Part shown: one piece after another, positions 1 through 12,088 of the stretch
How positions within the stretch are numbered: position 1 is the first letter of the stretch
Layout of the letters: each line of letters starts with the position of its first letter
DNA from: Microdochium bolleyi
Taxonomy: Eukaryota; Ascomycota; Sordariomycetes; Xylariales; Microdochiaceae
DNA: 64,000 nt
Direction: 5' to 3'
Assembly: GCA_001566295.1 (NCBI GenBank)
Contig: KQ964254.1
Span: 434,001-498,000 of the forward strand
Notes under the pieces: model-generated
The model's database searches: none
The model's input: only the letters and a program-made list of their open reading frames with translations
Told to the model about the DNA's origin: nothing
Made by a program: the position numbers and the translations under genes

Positions 1-3000
1 GGAAGAGAATTCGCTGCATTATTGAAGAACATTGTTACATTATCTTCCTCATTTTGAATCACCCTGTCGACTGTGAGCTGAAGAGACGACTGTATAAGTC
101 TAGTGGCGATCAATATGACTGTACCTTGTTGTCGCACAATGCGCAGAGTGAAGACAGTATATCGGTAAAGAGGCTCATGGCAGATCGCAGATCTGCCTCA
201 CCCCTGCCGCTGGCACCCTTGGGTGCTGAGCATTTCCACCGGAATAGCAGCGTGGTTTGAGTTTAGAGTTGGTAATGTCCTCTGGGGGCGGCCCCGGGTC
301 GGGGCTGGCCGCTGAGCCGTCGAACCTTCACCCAGCCCTTGCTTTTTTGGTGGTTGCTCGTGCCTAATTTACCTAGCCCTGTGCCCAGAGCCACGAGTGC
401 TCTGGGCACACGTGCATTGGCTGCTTCCAGGGAGGTAGTGCTGTGCCACCACAATGCACGATCGCACCAAGATCTGGGCTGTCTGACACATGACTGATGG
501 ACTGACTGATTTGGACGCTTGCACAAGGCGCGGCGGCCGCCGCGCGCACCAGATGATTTGTTTTTTCTCATCAGTCCAGAGCGGATATTGCTCGTCTTGC
601 ACTTCTACGTCCCCCGCTTCCTCCTTCGGAAGTACCTAGGGTAGTTTTCAGGTTCTCTGCACGAGCTTTTTCTCCCCTTGCGAGCGGTCAACTAAGAAAA
701 TACAAAAAGGGGGTCGTCCATGGGCTGTCCTGTCTTGTTGGTTTAGAGACCGCCCACACCACCAGCTACGCCGGGCTATGTCCGAGCGCATTGACGAGAA
801 ATGCTGCCTAGAATGGAGGAAGGGCTCTTGCGCTCGCGGAAGGCGTACCTGCCTAACATAGATGCGACGACAAAAGCCACAAACGTGCCGAGCGCCCCAC
901 GGCCATGGGCCACGGGGGACGGGCCACGGCGGGCTGTTGGTACGCGTCGCTAGGGGGAGCCGGCCGGTTCAGTCAGTGGGTTTCATTGTTTGAAGAACCG
1001 ACCAACAACGGCCCGCCTGGTGTTTTTTGCTAGTCTGCTTTTGCAAGCCCCCTTGAAATGTCTCGGCCGCACTCCTGTGTCGATGAAATCAAACCCACCG
1101 GGCGAGTAGGCGAGTGAGCGAGAGAGGCATCGTAAGTATCGCTTGTGTCTGGCCCTCACAGGAGATACACAGAGCAAGAAGAAGGGGGGCTCTGCTCTGC
1201 AAATCCCAGCCCGTCCAGCCGCCCAGCCTGCCTGCTGGGGGTGTCGTCCCATTGTCCCAGTGGACCGCTGGGGCACAAGCACCCCGAGCTGAAAGTCGGA
1301 GCGTGGCCTGAACTGCGGAGATGCCATGACCCTGCCCTGTTGGCAGCTCTGGAAGAGGCTGTGATCGTCAGGTGCAGTACAGCAGAGCCCCATAAAGGGT
1401 ACCATGCGTACACAAGGTCGCAATTACTATCGAGTCTCTTGGGTCACTGAAGCAGACTCGACCCGTCAGCAAGTCAATGACAGGCCTCGTGGACATTTGG
1501 CCGGTCCTACGCCCGGGTGGTGATCGGGGAATGTACTATTTCGGAAAGCGTATTAATGAATACATGGTACTCGATGAGGACATATATCCTGCTCGCGCTG
1601 ACGGGCCCGTCTTCATCTTCCCGCGGGCTTGGATCTACTGGGTCTCGTATGGGGACTGTCTCATCGAGCTTTCTCGCACGCTGCTCAAGTGAGGATTCCC
1701 CGTTTGGGATAAGGTACCAGCCCGCTTCTTTCCAAGACTCGTTCGGCCAGGGCTGGCAGGCATTATGGGAAAAGGTGCTGTTCTTACTAACATAGTGTAG
1801 CATGGATGATGCTGGCGGTCAGTCGACCTGTGGGTGCGCGCGTCAGCAAGTGCAATCTTAATTTTTTTTCTTCGAGACAAAGAACAAAGAACCCTTGCGT
1901 GTGGTCAAACCTGTCCCTATCCGTGTCCCCGCAAAGTGCACTTTGGTTCTGTAAAAATTGCCGACATTGAAAGGGTGCAGAACCAACAACAGCAGCGGAC
2001 CCTTGCCTGTGTGCGACGTGCTCCTTTTGCCGCGATCGGTGAGCCTGGTGCTTGTGGCAGTCCTGCCACTTTCGGGGTATTCCACGGAAAGGTGTGCAGG
2101 GCCACGAAACTGTAGGTATGCGATGCATTGACGCGGATATAGTCTCTCTCTCCGATCATGATCCAGTGACACAACAATGAGAGCATATTACGCGGTGTGC
2201 TGGACTACGATCACGGAAGTTCCAGAAACGGCGTCTAGGTGTCGTACTTTGCATGTTGCTCTCAATCTCGCGTTCTTCACTATTGCTTCCCGGAACGTGA
2301 CAAGACACTTGGCAAGCAGCAGCGCATGACGCCATTGCTCCAGACGAGCATGTGCAATTTGAGCCACAGAGCACACATGCAGGCGAACGGAGCGCGGTTT
2401 CCAGAATCAAAGTGAGCGAGCGGTGCCGGAAGCCGATGCGCTTGGCGGTCTCACGCCAAGAGACTCCTAAGCGTGATTGCAATCTCCGGCCTTACAGGGC
2501 GCGTCACGCGTCTGCATCGCACCTTGCGCTTGTGCAGAAGTAGCATGTAACATGCTGATATAATGTTCTTGAGGCTGTGCGTGGGAATGACTTGTGTTGA
2601 GATTCCCATGACCGGGAATAACTACTGTGCATCTTCAGAGATGAAGCGAATTTCATTACATTGGACAAAAGTGCGAGTTGGTTGTCCGCTGTGACAACGC
2701 AGCAGAGAGTCTACCCTAGGGTACCCTTACTCAGATAACGGTCGCCACGGTTGACCAGATTAACCTCCAACAGTCATGAACGGGAAATGCGGTGTTCGTT
2801 GATATGTGCTGTTTTGGGCAAGCAGTTCCCCGGAATGGCCCAAGACGTCTGCCAGGGCTGGGCTAGGTCAAGACATTCCCCAGAACCTGGACGTATCGGT
2901 AAGCCCAAACGGTCGAGTGCCTGTGAACAGGCGCCTGCGATTCTAACGGAGGAGGATTCTCGACATGGGCTCATAAATTTGCCGCGGGTTTCCCGTGTGG

Positions 3001-3651
3001 TTCTGGTCGTTGCAAGTTGCGTGTTCTGCTGGAGTCCGTGATCCAGTGGCGCGGAGGTCGGTGCCGAAATCGGGTCATGAGAGTCCTGGGCATTTCGGTT
3101 TCCACTGCTGCGGATTGGGGAGGGTTTACAACCTCGAAAGTGGTGTTACATCGCCGCGCCCAGCATGACATCGCCCAATGTGCGCCTTGCCAGTGCGCCT
3201 GTTCGAAGTGAAGTATACTTCGGCCGCGTGCCGGTGCCAGGCCAGAAACGTGGGCACAACGGCCCGGGAAAAGACTTAGCCACTGCACCCAAAAGGCCTG
3301 TGCCGGCCACAGTCCCGAGCCCGGGTGCCGCGAGTTCCCCCGGAGCCACGATTTGGGGAAACCCCTCCAACCCCACAGTTGCTGCTGGCGATTCGGAGCC
3401 GCCAGGCGGGTGGACCGGCGGAAACATTGGCCGCGACGGCCACGGACCTCGCCAATTGAGCTCAGAGGAGAATAAAAATGGAAAAAGCAGTTTCACTGAC
3501 GTAGACAAGCACACGAGAACCCCCTCTGTCGACATTGAAGCCAGCCGCTAGGTGCCCTGTCGAGCCTCGGAAAGAGTCGATGCTCCTGTCGAGAAGCCTG
3601 CCCTCTCTACGAACACCCGCACGCATCCGCCGCGGACCACACATCTTCAAG
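1..3651. other. Gene-poor spacer
   Basis: No reading frame here has recognisable domains, biased amino-acid composition or linkable exons. Frames of 60-146 codons occur on both strands and overlap each other, as expected by chance at this GC content. The last few hundred bases must hold the promoter and leader of the muconate cyclase gene. A 12-bp perfect palindrome (TACCCTAGGGTA) lies at 2712-2723 and a related imperfect copy at 633-643. Confidence 0.6.
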
Positions 3652-4913
3652 ATGCCCATACACCACCTCATGGTCGGCACCTGGACGCCTCCGGGTGCCA
3701 TCTTCACGTTTGCCTTTGACGACGAGAAGCTCACCCTCGAGCTCGTCAAGCGCACCGAGATCCCCAAGGACGAGCCCATCTCCTGGATGACGTTTGACGT
3801 GAGTTGCCCAGAAGTTCTCTGTCTCGATTATTAAGGCCTACTGACACGCCCGAGGCGAATCCAGCACAAGAAGAAGAACATCTACGGCGCGGCCATGAAG
3901 AAGTGGAACAGCTTCGCCGTCAAGAGCCCTACCGAGATTGTTCACGAGGCGTCACACTCGATGGACCATGACCGTGAGTGACCTTGTCCTGCCATTCGTC
4001 TGAACCACAAAGACGAGAAGGACAATCGCACGGAGCATAGCACTAACACCACAGACCTCAAACAGCCCAAGCCAGCCTCGCCACGACAAACACACGAGCC
4101 ATCTTCCTCCTCTCGGCCAAGAAACCACCCTACAGCGTCTACTGTAACCCGTTCTACAAGCACGCCGGCCACGGCGCCGTCTTCGCCGTCTCGGACTCGG
4201 GCAAGCTCGAGACCAACACGCAGAACTACGAGTACGAGCCCGGCACCGCGATCCACGGGATGGTCTTCGACCCGACCGAGACGTATCTGTACTCGGCCGA
4301 CATGTACCGCAACAAGATCTGGGTCCACAAGAAGCGCAGCCCCGGGTCCGAGACGGACGGCGAGGTCGAGCTCGTCGGCGCGGTCGAGTGCCCGGACCCC
4401 AAGGACCACCCGCGCTGGGTTGCGATGCACCCGACGGGCAACTACCTGTACGCGCTGATGGAGAGCGGCAACGTGCTGCGCGAGTACGTCATCGACAGCA
4501 CCACGCACATGCCGGTGTATACGCACCATGCGTACCCGCTGATCCCGCCGGGCATCCCCGGCGCCGACAAGGGCATGTACCGCAGCGACGTGTGCGCCGT
4601 GACCTTCTCCGGCGGGCACCTCTTCGCGTCGGCGCGGAGCAACAGCTTCGACGTCCAGGGGTACGTCACGGCGTTCAGGCTGGACGCCGTTGGCGCGATC
4701 GAGAAGCAGCTGTTCCTCAGCCCGACGCCGACGAGCGGCGGGCACAGCAACGCTGTCAGCCCGTCGGACTGGACAGACGAGTGGGTCGCCATCACGGACG
4801 ACCAGGAAGGGTGGCTCGAGATCTATCGGTGGAAGGACGAGTTCCTGGGCAGGGTGGCGCGGGTGAGGGTGCCAGAGCCCGGCTTTGGGATGAACGCGAT
4901 CTGGTATGATTAG
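3652..4913 (+). CDS. Carboxy-cis,cis-muconate cyclase (3-carboxymuconate lactonizing enzyme)
   Basis: Three exons, 3652-3798, 3865-3973 and 4066-4913, join in frame to about 367 residues, the usual length of the eukaryotic enzyme. The protein is a seven-bladed beta-propeller of the lactonase/CMLE family. It cyclises 3-carboxy-cis,cis-muconate to the muconolactone in the protocatechuate branch of the beta-ketoadipate pathway, in the cytosol. The start is the ATG followed by MPIHHLMVGTWTPPG, the typical N-terminus of the family; the frame is open further upstream but without similarity. Family-like blocks include HGMVFDPTETYLYSADMY, HPRWVAMHPTGNYLYAL and GGHSNAVSPSDWTDEW. Introns are 66 and 92 nt; the first has the donor GTGAGT and a CTGAC branch sequence. 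No other beta-ketoadipate gene lies in the window, so it appears unlinked here. Family assignment is recognition from sequence; substrate preference is inferred. Confidence 0.9.
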
Positions 4914-5587
4914 ACAAGGGCGTGTTACAGCGATACATCATTAACTTTGAAAATATTGCCTAATGATGATAGCGTACCAGTGCGGCTGAGTGTTTGGTTT
5001 CCGAGACTCTACACAGTGAGCTGGCGTGGCTCAGAGCTGAAGCCAACGTTCTGATCATGTTGCTACAAGCTCGTGTCCGTTCTTGACTCATAATGGAGCT
5101 TTCAACCCGTGGGAGACGGCAGCTGAGCTCTTTTCCAAAGCAGGCCTCTGCCAAGATTCAACCCTATTGTGCTGTCCATAAACATGAGCAAGCAGACGGA
5201 GGTAGTGGACCAGAGTTCTGTGCTCAGAACGCAAGATAGGTGCACAGAATGGTTACTTCCGTCGGCTTACGCCTGGCCGTTGCGGGACGCGACTGTGGCA
5301 GCGGCATCGGCCGGCTGCAGCATCTGATAAGATGGATCAGATTAGATTCCCACAAATCCCCGGGCCACCACCAAACACCCCTGCGCCGCAAAGGCAGCAC
5401 CTGATCCGAACCTTGGGGAAATTGCTCCTTGTCCTCACCGACACCACGGAAGTCCCGGGCGGCAGCACACATGCACCCGCACCATCACCACCCCTCATAG
5501 GACCCGCGGGCGCGTGCGTGAGGCCGGATCTGCGACTGAAGGATGCACACATGCACACGCCCACGCGCTCACCCGCTCTCCTTCACC
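4914..5587. other. Spacer: cyclase 3' end and ferric reductase promoter
   Basis: This spacer separates two genes on the same strand. I see no coding exon. It carries the ATCTGATAA motif listed separately and a pyrimidine- and CAC-rich stretch just before the ferric reductase start, probably its leader. Confidence 0.6.
5322..5330 (+). promoter_or_regulatory. Candidate iron-GATA repressor site (ATCTGATAA)
   Basis: The nine bases match ATCWGATAA exactly, the extended GATA site described for the SREA/SRE/Urbs1 iron-responsive repressors of ascomycetes and basidiomycetes. It sits 258 bp upstream of the ATG of a ferric reductase, which is where such a site should lie. Binding is inferred from motif and position only. 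Confidence 0.6.
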
Positions 5588-8500
5588 ATGACATCGTCCT
5601 GCCACCGCCGCCGCCACCGCCGTAGTAGTAGCCCCGCGTCGTGGCTCGCGCTCGGCCTGGCCGCAGCCGCACTGGGACCACACCTCGTCCCCGGTGTCGC
5701 CGCGGCGAGGAGCCTTTCCCACGACGACGCGCCGTGCTTCGAGACATGCCAGACCACCCTGCGCAACATCCGCTTCGCGGACCCGGGCGGCAACGACACC
5801 GCCCGCCCGGCCCTGCGGCCCTGCGACAGCCGGCTCGCCGCCGAGTCGCTGTTCCTCTGCGCAGCCGAGTATTGTAGTGTCCCGGAGCGTACAGCGGGCC
5901 TCGCGTTCGTCAATGCCACATGCCAGAAGAAAACACAGGCGTGGCTGCCGCCGTTCAGCATCATCGCACACTACACCGACGAGGAGTTCGAGCAGCTGCA
6001 CAGGTTCGAGAGGGACGACATGGCGAGCGGCCCGATATTCTCGGAGCCGGTGCTGCCCTCGGAGACGACGTACAGGCTCATGCATGACACACTTGTTCGT
6101 ACTTCTGCATGGTTCTGTTACTCAAAGTGCCGTATGCTAATGAAATCTGCGGTTCACAGGCTACGTGGGCTGCTGTGTGGAAGAAACACCTTGACTACAG
6201 GTACGCACTATACCGCCCACAATCGCCCTATGTAGCGTGGCCAGGATACTGACATTATCTGTAGCTGTGCACTTTTCATCTTCTGGGCAGCCGTCGTGGC
6301 CGTCGGCCTGTTCTACCGTGTCATGGCGCACTGGGACAGCCGCAGCTCCTCTTCGAAGCGCAGCGGATGGATCCCGCTTGACGATTCTGAAGACGAGGAG
6401 TACGGCTCGTCATTCAAGTCATTACCATCCTCAAGCAGATCCAGCCTACCGCATCGATGGCTCAAGCAGTACATCACGATCCCCGCCACGTTTGGGTACA
6501 AGAGCTCGCAGTCCTTCGGCTGGTATACCGTGCCGCCGCGCGTGCAGAGTCTTACCCTCACGGTCTTCCTCGTTATGAATATCTTTTTCTGCTGCCATGG
6601 GTACTGGGTGTTCCCAGGCAACATGTAGTAAGTCATCGTCGGGGGACTATCTCTGCTCCAAGCTTGCCGTTTGGGCTGGCTAACCACAATGACTGAGCAC
6701 AGCTGGGCCGACACACGCACTCAGTGGCTGCGCTATATTGCCGACCGCACCGGCATTCTGTCTTTTGCCAACTTCCCGCTGATCTGGCTGTTCGGCATGC
6801 GCAACAACCTGCTGCTGTGGCTGACAGGCTGGGACTTTGGGACGTACAACAACTTCCACCGCTGGGTGGCCCGGATCTCGACGGTGCAGGCGATCATTCA
6901 TTCTGTCGCGTACACAATCCAAGTGTTTGATAGTGCGTATTTTCATCCAGCCTCAGTAACACCTAGTCATGCGATGTGACACTGACATGCTGTTAGGTTC
7001 TGGGTGGCCCGGATTTGTGGCCTACTTTGACGAGTTCTTCTGGTGGACTGGAGAAATCGTACGCTTTCATCTCACGCATGCTGCTCGCGGAAGCGATACT
7101 GACTTGACTACAGGCCACGGTGCTTATGAGTCTTCTTCTCGGATTCTCGCTGTTCTGGTTCCGTCGCAACACGTACGAACTATTCCTAGTAGTTCACATC
7201 GTCTTCTCCATCGTCATCCTATACACAATGTGGGCGTAAGTCAGCTCCAATGTCTGCTCATGCTCGACCACTCATGAAACGAAACCCCACGAACTAACCG
7301 GCATCTCACCCGTTTACAGCCACGTCACGATCTTCAACGGCCGCTTCGACCCCCCGATATGGGTCTGCTGTGCGATCTGGGCCCTCGACCGCGTCCTGCG
7401 CGCCATCCGCACAGTCTCGTTCAACCCGCGCTTCTGGTCCCCCGTCGTCGCGCAGGCCACGTACGACGCGGACGCCAACATGGTGCGCCTCCGCGTCCCC
7501 GCGTCGGCGGCGTGCTACAAACCGAGGCCGGGAACATTTTACTACCTCCATGTGCTCGACGGCGGTGCAGGGCGGCGCTTCTGGGAGAGCCACCCGTTCA
7601 CCATGGCCAGGCTGGAGGACGGCGCAGCAGCAGCAGCGGAATCATCACAGGAGCGGGGTGACGACATGGGGACGGCGTCGGTAATGTCCGACGAGGAGGA
7701 GCACCTGCTCGCTTCGCACAAGCCTGCTTCCGCGAAATCCCGCGGGACGTCGGTGGCAGACAAGCGCGGCGTGTCATCCGCGACGACGATGACATTCCTG
7801 ATCAGGCCGTACGACGGCTTCACGCGGCGTCTGCGGGATGCTGCTGCCACCACCACCACCACCACCACCACCACTTATACACACGCAAACACAGCGGATG
7901 GCGATCATGGGGAGGGCATCAGCCCACTGGGCCCGATACCCAGGAGCCTGCGCGTCCTGGTCGAGGGCCCATACGGCCATACCCAACCGTTCGACAAGTT
8001 CGACAACCTGATCTTCATCGTGGGCGGGAGCGGGATCGTGGTGCCGCTGGCCTACCTGTCGAGCCTGCTCCAGTCCTCAACATCGTCCTCGTCTGCGACC
8101 TCATCAGCACAACAACAGCAACAACAACGACCCCAATCTCCGTTCTCGGAACAACAACAGCAGCACCAACAACAACGCCTGCGCCGCCCCTCGACAACAT
8201 CGGTGGCGTCGCACCTCTCGCGGCACGCCAACAGCCGGACCCGCGCGGTCCGCATCATCTGGGCCGTGCGCGAGGCCGCACTCGCCGACGCGGTGCTCAG
8301 GGACGACTTCGCACCCGCAGGCCTGCTCGCGGACGAGAGGCTCAGCGTGCACGTCTACGTCACTAAGGCGCAGGCACATAGCGACGACATACTCGGGGGC
8401 CACCGCGAGCACGAGCACGAGCACAATGGCGAGCAGACACAAGCTGGCGGCAGCGGTGCCGCGGTGCGATCCCCTCCACCGCCGTCCGCAGGTGGTGCGG

Positions 8501-8775
8501 CAGCAGACCAGGACGGCGGCCTGGCTGTGCACCCGAGCAGCAGCAGCAGTGTCAGGATCCTCCACGGCCGGCCCCTCGTGGCTGCCGAGATCGACGACTT
8601 CGCGGGCGAGCACCCCTGCGGCAGCCTGGCCGTGGTCGCGTGCGGGCCGGGTCGCATGGCGGACGACGCGCGGCGGAGCGTCGTGGAGATGCAGGGCTGC
8701 GTGAGCGGTGGCCCTGACGGGAAGCGGGCGCGCAGGAGGAGGGTTGATTATTTCGAGGAGAGCTTCAACTGGTGA
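5588..8775 (+). CDS. Ferric reductase transmembrane component (FRE family)
   Basis: Seven exons (5588-6094, 6160-6200, 6265-6627, 6703-6932, 6997-7058, 7114-7235, 7320-8775) give 926 residues. A signal peptide and a Cys-containing extracellular domain precede the membrane region. Two heme pairs with the FRE spacing H-x13-H are visible: His356/His370 and His429/His443. The cytosolic part has the FAD motif HPFT at 533-536, an NADPH motif GGSGIV at about 677 and a C-terminal CGPGR at 883. The enzyme moves electrons across the membrane to reduce extracellular Fe(III), and possibly Cu(II), before uptake. It is longer than most family members because of low-complexity inserts: Ser/Gln/His-rich at about 695-750, Thr-rich at about 620-640 and Gly/Ser-rich at about 800-840. 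The first donor, GTTCGT, was chosen over an overlapping one because it alone keeps the frame. An iron-GATA site lies upstream. Confidence 0.9.
7850..7875 (+). repeat. (ACC)n microsatellite inside the ferric reductase
   Basis: A run of ACC triplets encodes poly-threonine in the linker between the FAD and NADPH motifs. CAA/CAG-rich tracts at about 8104-8180 encode poly-glutamine in the same protein. Their position outside the catalytic motifs suggests tolerated length variation. Confidence 0.8.
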
Positions 8776-9344
8776 GAATGTGTACACTTGGCGTATTGGG
8801 AAGACACAAAATGGGGCATGATATATGCATACAATACATACAAGGGCACACATGGGATAGATCACGCTAGGATATGCATATATGCTGGGATACACCTAAG
8901 GGCAGACTTGGTTAGAGGCTTGATTTGGCCTTGCTGGCAATGGGATATGGACTTCGGTGTAGATATCATATTACCGTATGTAACGGGACCGGAAATGAAA
9001 ACGGATGGTGGGCTTTGCAATTGGAAGGGGGGAGTGCACAGAGGGATTACAATACACTTCCTTATACGCCCCGGGAGCTGGCTGTGTGCGGAGTATCGGC
9101 AGGGATTTACCCAGTGCCTTGAGTCGTGGAATGCCACTCGGAATACAGTCACATGCAATATGGCAGCGCGAATCACCAGGCACTCCATCATTTGGCAAAC
9201 GTCTTGTTATACATCTGCTTATGAACCAAAGCGAGCAGCACCATTGCGCTCCCAAAAGATGCTGAGCAGCATCCTCGTCCTTTGATGTTGATTTTGGTAA
9301 TGAAGACGGCCTTTCACGAGCTAGGTATGCGTCCATCAAGCGCT
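8776..9344. other. Convergent 3' spacer
   Basis: This spacer lies between the ends of the ferric reductase (+) and the SRPBCC gene (-). It is richer in A/T than the flanking exons, with ATATGCATATATG-like stretches near 8871-8885, and should hold the 3' ends of both transcripts. I see no gene. Confidence 0.6.
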
Positions 9345-10065
9345 TTAGTGCTTGAGCTTGGCAGCGGCCTTGGCCAGGTCGGCGAGCGCGTCGCGGCGCT
9401 TGAACTTGGCATCCTGGATGACACCTGTAACGAAAGAGCAGCATGTTGTTAGCAACATCTCCGAGGTCAACACACTCAAAACTGGCGTTGGTGAATAAGA
9501 GCATCAGTAGCACATACCGGCATCGGCGTCGCTCGAGAAGTTGCCGGTCCACTCGATGTAGGTGCTACCCTCGGCCTCGCCAGAGGTGACGGCGTAGAGG
9601 CGGATGGTGGAGAGGACAGACGAGTACGTCAGCTCAGGCTTGGAGGTGATGATGCTGTAGGTGATGTAGTGGTTGATGGTCTGCGGGTGCCATGTCAGCC
9701 GAGGTCACAACATCGAGAATTTGCGGACATCAAGGGAGTCGAAGAGGAGTCATGTCTTCTTTTGGAGCCAAACATACGCTGTGCTCCTCCTGCTTGACCT
9801 CGAGCTCGGTGCCATCAGTGAAGGTCCACTTGACGACGTCGGTGTCATCGCTGGCACCCTTGACGAACTCGCTGGACTTGAGGGCAGACCAGAAGTCGCT
9901 GAAGTTCTGGACTGTGTATGAAGAGACCCAGTCAGCGCGGCGTCATCATAGTAGACCTACAAACTGCAGTAACCAGGACTCACGCTTGATGTGGTGCCAG
10001 ACGGCGCTCAGAGGGGCCTTGATGACGGCCGACTCGACGACGGAGGTGGAGGTGGGGATCGACAT
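9345..10065 (-). CDS. Small SRPBCC / Bet v1-like domain protein
   Basis: Four exons on the minus strand, 9984-10065, 9778-9911, 9518-9680 and 9345-9424, keep frame and give 152 residues. The protein is one START/Bet v1-like helix-grip domain: it opens with ESAVIKAPLSAVWHHIK and continues with alternating strands (VVKWTFTDGTELEVKQEEHS, STYIEWTGNFSSD), ending in a Lys/Ala-rich helix, KAAAKLKH. Domains of this type bind hydrophobic ligands in a cavity. No signal peptide or membrane segment is seen, so it is probably cytosolic. Introns are 66-97 nt with consensus borders. It is divergent from the GH131 gene across 1.2 kb. The fold assignment is fairly secure; ligand and function cannot be read from the sequence. 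Confidence 0.75.
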
Positions 10066-11302
10066 TGTGGATGCGGTAGACGTTTGTTGACAACGAGCTG
10101 ATCGGTCTTGACGGTAGTTTACGGATTCAATCGACTTCTTGTCGGCAGCGAGAGATGTCAAGGCTTGTAGAGGCAAGAAGGAGTGTTTGACGGTAGGGTG
10201 AAAAAATTGGGATACGTCATGAGGGGCGGGGATGCCAAGGCCTGCTGGTGATTGGCCGCAAGCTCGAGCTGTGAAGCTGTCTCGGGGCGTTCCTCCCCGC
10301 ATGCGGGAGACAAACAAACATCACTTGACTGGCTCGACTTCACTTCATGCTTGGCAGGAGCGATCCAGCCGGCTCTGTCAGTCTGCAGTTCCTGCATCTT
10401 CCAACATCACAACTTCGGCACGACCTTCTGAGGCGATATCATCTGCGGCCTCTTCAGAGCCCCGTCAGACCCCTGGGATCGATTTTGCGAAGCGCTAGTT
10501 TAGTGCCCATCAGGGTATTCCTCAGTGGATCGTCCAGCTTGACGAAGAGAAAACCCTGCGCCAGCTGTGACAGTTGGTAACCGAGCAAATCAAAGGCGCC
10601 AGGCTTCTCTCTGCCGGGCGGAGCAGGCCAGTCGTCGTGTCACATTGCCCAAGTCGACGCTTGCTCAAGTCGACAAATACTCGTTCCCGAGAAGCTGGCG
10701 TGCCAGAGACCAGACCACCGGCAATGACCAATGACCGGAGCGCAGATCGTCGGATGCAGCGCAGCTGGAGATCGGCAAAGCATCCTTCTAGTATCAGGGT
10801 CGCATGAGGAAACGTAACTAGTGACACGCAATCAGGACCCGGAAGTCAACGCCGCCCTCGCGACGATGTTTTGTGTTTCCGCACCACAAGAACGCCTAGG
10901 AACGCAGGGAAACGCCTTCAGAGGCCCGGACCCCAGTCCCGGCAGTGCCGCCAAAGCTTGATTGAGTTGTGCAGGGCATCTCTATTGGCTGGCCGACAAC
11001 GGCCGGGGCTTTTGGATTGTCCTTCATCTACGCCAAACTGGGCTAATTGGCTGCCGGCACTTACACCTCCAGGGCTCCATTCTGGCCTGTTTCGGACACG
11101 GAGGGAGACATGAGATGCTGCCACTGGGGTACATGGACACAAACCCCGACTTCGTCTACATGTTTATCCTTATATAAGGACGAGCCCTTGGCAAGGAAAC
11201 AGTATCATCTCTACCAGCAGCCAGGCTCTTGTCAGACCTTCAAGACTCTTCCAGACGCCGCACCACAAACATCAAAGTACAGCCCGGCCATACGTGTACA
11301 CA
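10066..11302. other. Divergent promoter region (SRPBCC / GH131)
   Basis: I see no coding exon in this 1.2-kb divergent spacer. On the GH131 side it holds GGCTAA at 11041-11046 (core of the XlnR/Xyr1 site), CTGGGG at 11124-11129 (fits the CreA consensus SYGGRG) and a TATA box at 11171-11178. These short motifs occur by chance, so only the TATA box is listed separately. Confidence 0.5.
11171..11178 (+). promoter_or_regulatory. TATA box of the GH131 gene
   Basis: TATATAAG lies 125 bp upstream of the chosen ATG, leaving room for a leader of roughly 90 nt. A strong TATA box suits an inducible secreted enzyme. Confidence 0.6.
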
Positions 11303-12088
11303 ATGAAGACGTCGGTTCTCGTCAGCCTTTTCCTCGGTCAGTTGGCCTCTTGTGGCACCGTCCTCTGGGATGGTCGCTTCAACGACTTCACCTCGGCCTC
11401 GGACCTTGACAAGTGGTCGTGGGGAAACCAAGTCGGCCCGTACCAGTGGTACATCAAGGGTTCCGGAAAGACGACCGAGTACGTCAACTTGTCACCGGCC
11501 TACAAGAACGCGGCCGACTCGGCCTCAAACCAGGGTGTCAAAATCAGCCTCACAAACTCTGCCTACTGGAACGGCCAGAACATGCGCCGCACCGAGCTGA
11601 TCCCTCAGACCAAGGCTGCCATCGCCTCGGGCAAGGTGTGGTACCACTTCAGCATCAAGCGTAGCAACACCAACGCGCCGGCCCAGACCCGCGAGCACCA
11701 GATCGCCTTCTTCGAGAGCCACTTCACCGAGCTTAAGTCCGGCCTGCTGAGCGGCCAGCCCGGCACGAGCGATCCGGCCCTTCGTTGGATGGTTGGTGGT
11801 GTCACCAAGTGGAGCGTCAACTGGGATGCCGATGTCTGGCACAACTGCGCCTACGAGATCGACTTCAGTGCCAACAAGGTCGGTTTCTGGCACTCGACCG
11901 GCTCCGGCGATCTTGTGCAAACTGTCGCCCCGATCAGCGCATCAACATCGAGCAACGGCGCGGACTGGCACTTGGGTGTCCTCGAACTCCCCCGCAGCGG
12001 ATACTCTGACAGCAACGAGGACTTCTACTTCAGCGGTGTCTACATCGAGAGCGGCAGCATCACCAAGTCGGTCACTGGCCCTAAGTGA
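11303..12088 (+). CDS. Secreted glycoside hydrolase family 131 beta-glucanase
   Basis: An intronless frame of 261 residues starts at the second in-frame ATG (MKTSVLVSLFLGQL), which opens a signal peptide; the first ATG lies only three codons upstream. The mature part begins GTVLWDGRFNDFTSASDLDKW and continues with QVGPYQWYI and the block NMRRTELIP, all typical of GH131. Two conserved acidic positions, Glu98 (in RRTEL) and Glu138 (in AFFESH), are the likely catalytic pair. GH131 enzymes cut beta-1,3-, beta-1,4- and beta-1,6-linked glucans and are secreted by wood- and litter-associated fungi. No CBM1 cellulose-binding module follows; the protein ends in GPK, so it is a single-domain member. 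The promoter has a TATA box and a GGCTAA motif, consistent with induction by plant polysaccharide. Confidence 0.9.
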   Translation: MKTSVLVSLFLGQLASCGTVLWDGRFNDFTSASDLDKWSWGNQVGPYQWYIKGSGKTTEYVNLSPAYKNAADSASNQGVKISLTNSAYWNGQNMRRTELIPQTKAAIASGKVWYHFSIKRSNTNAPAQTREHQIAFFESHFTELKSGLLSGQPGTSDPALRWMVGGVTKWSVNWDADVWHNCAYEIDFSANKVGFWHSTGSGDLVQTVAPISASTSSNGADWHLGVLELPRSGYSDSNEDFYFSGVYIESGSITKSVTGPK

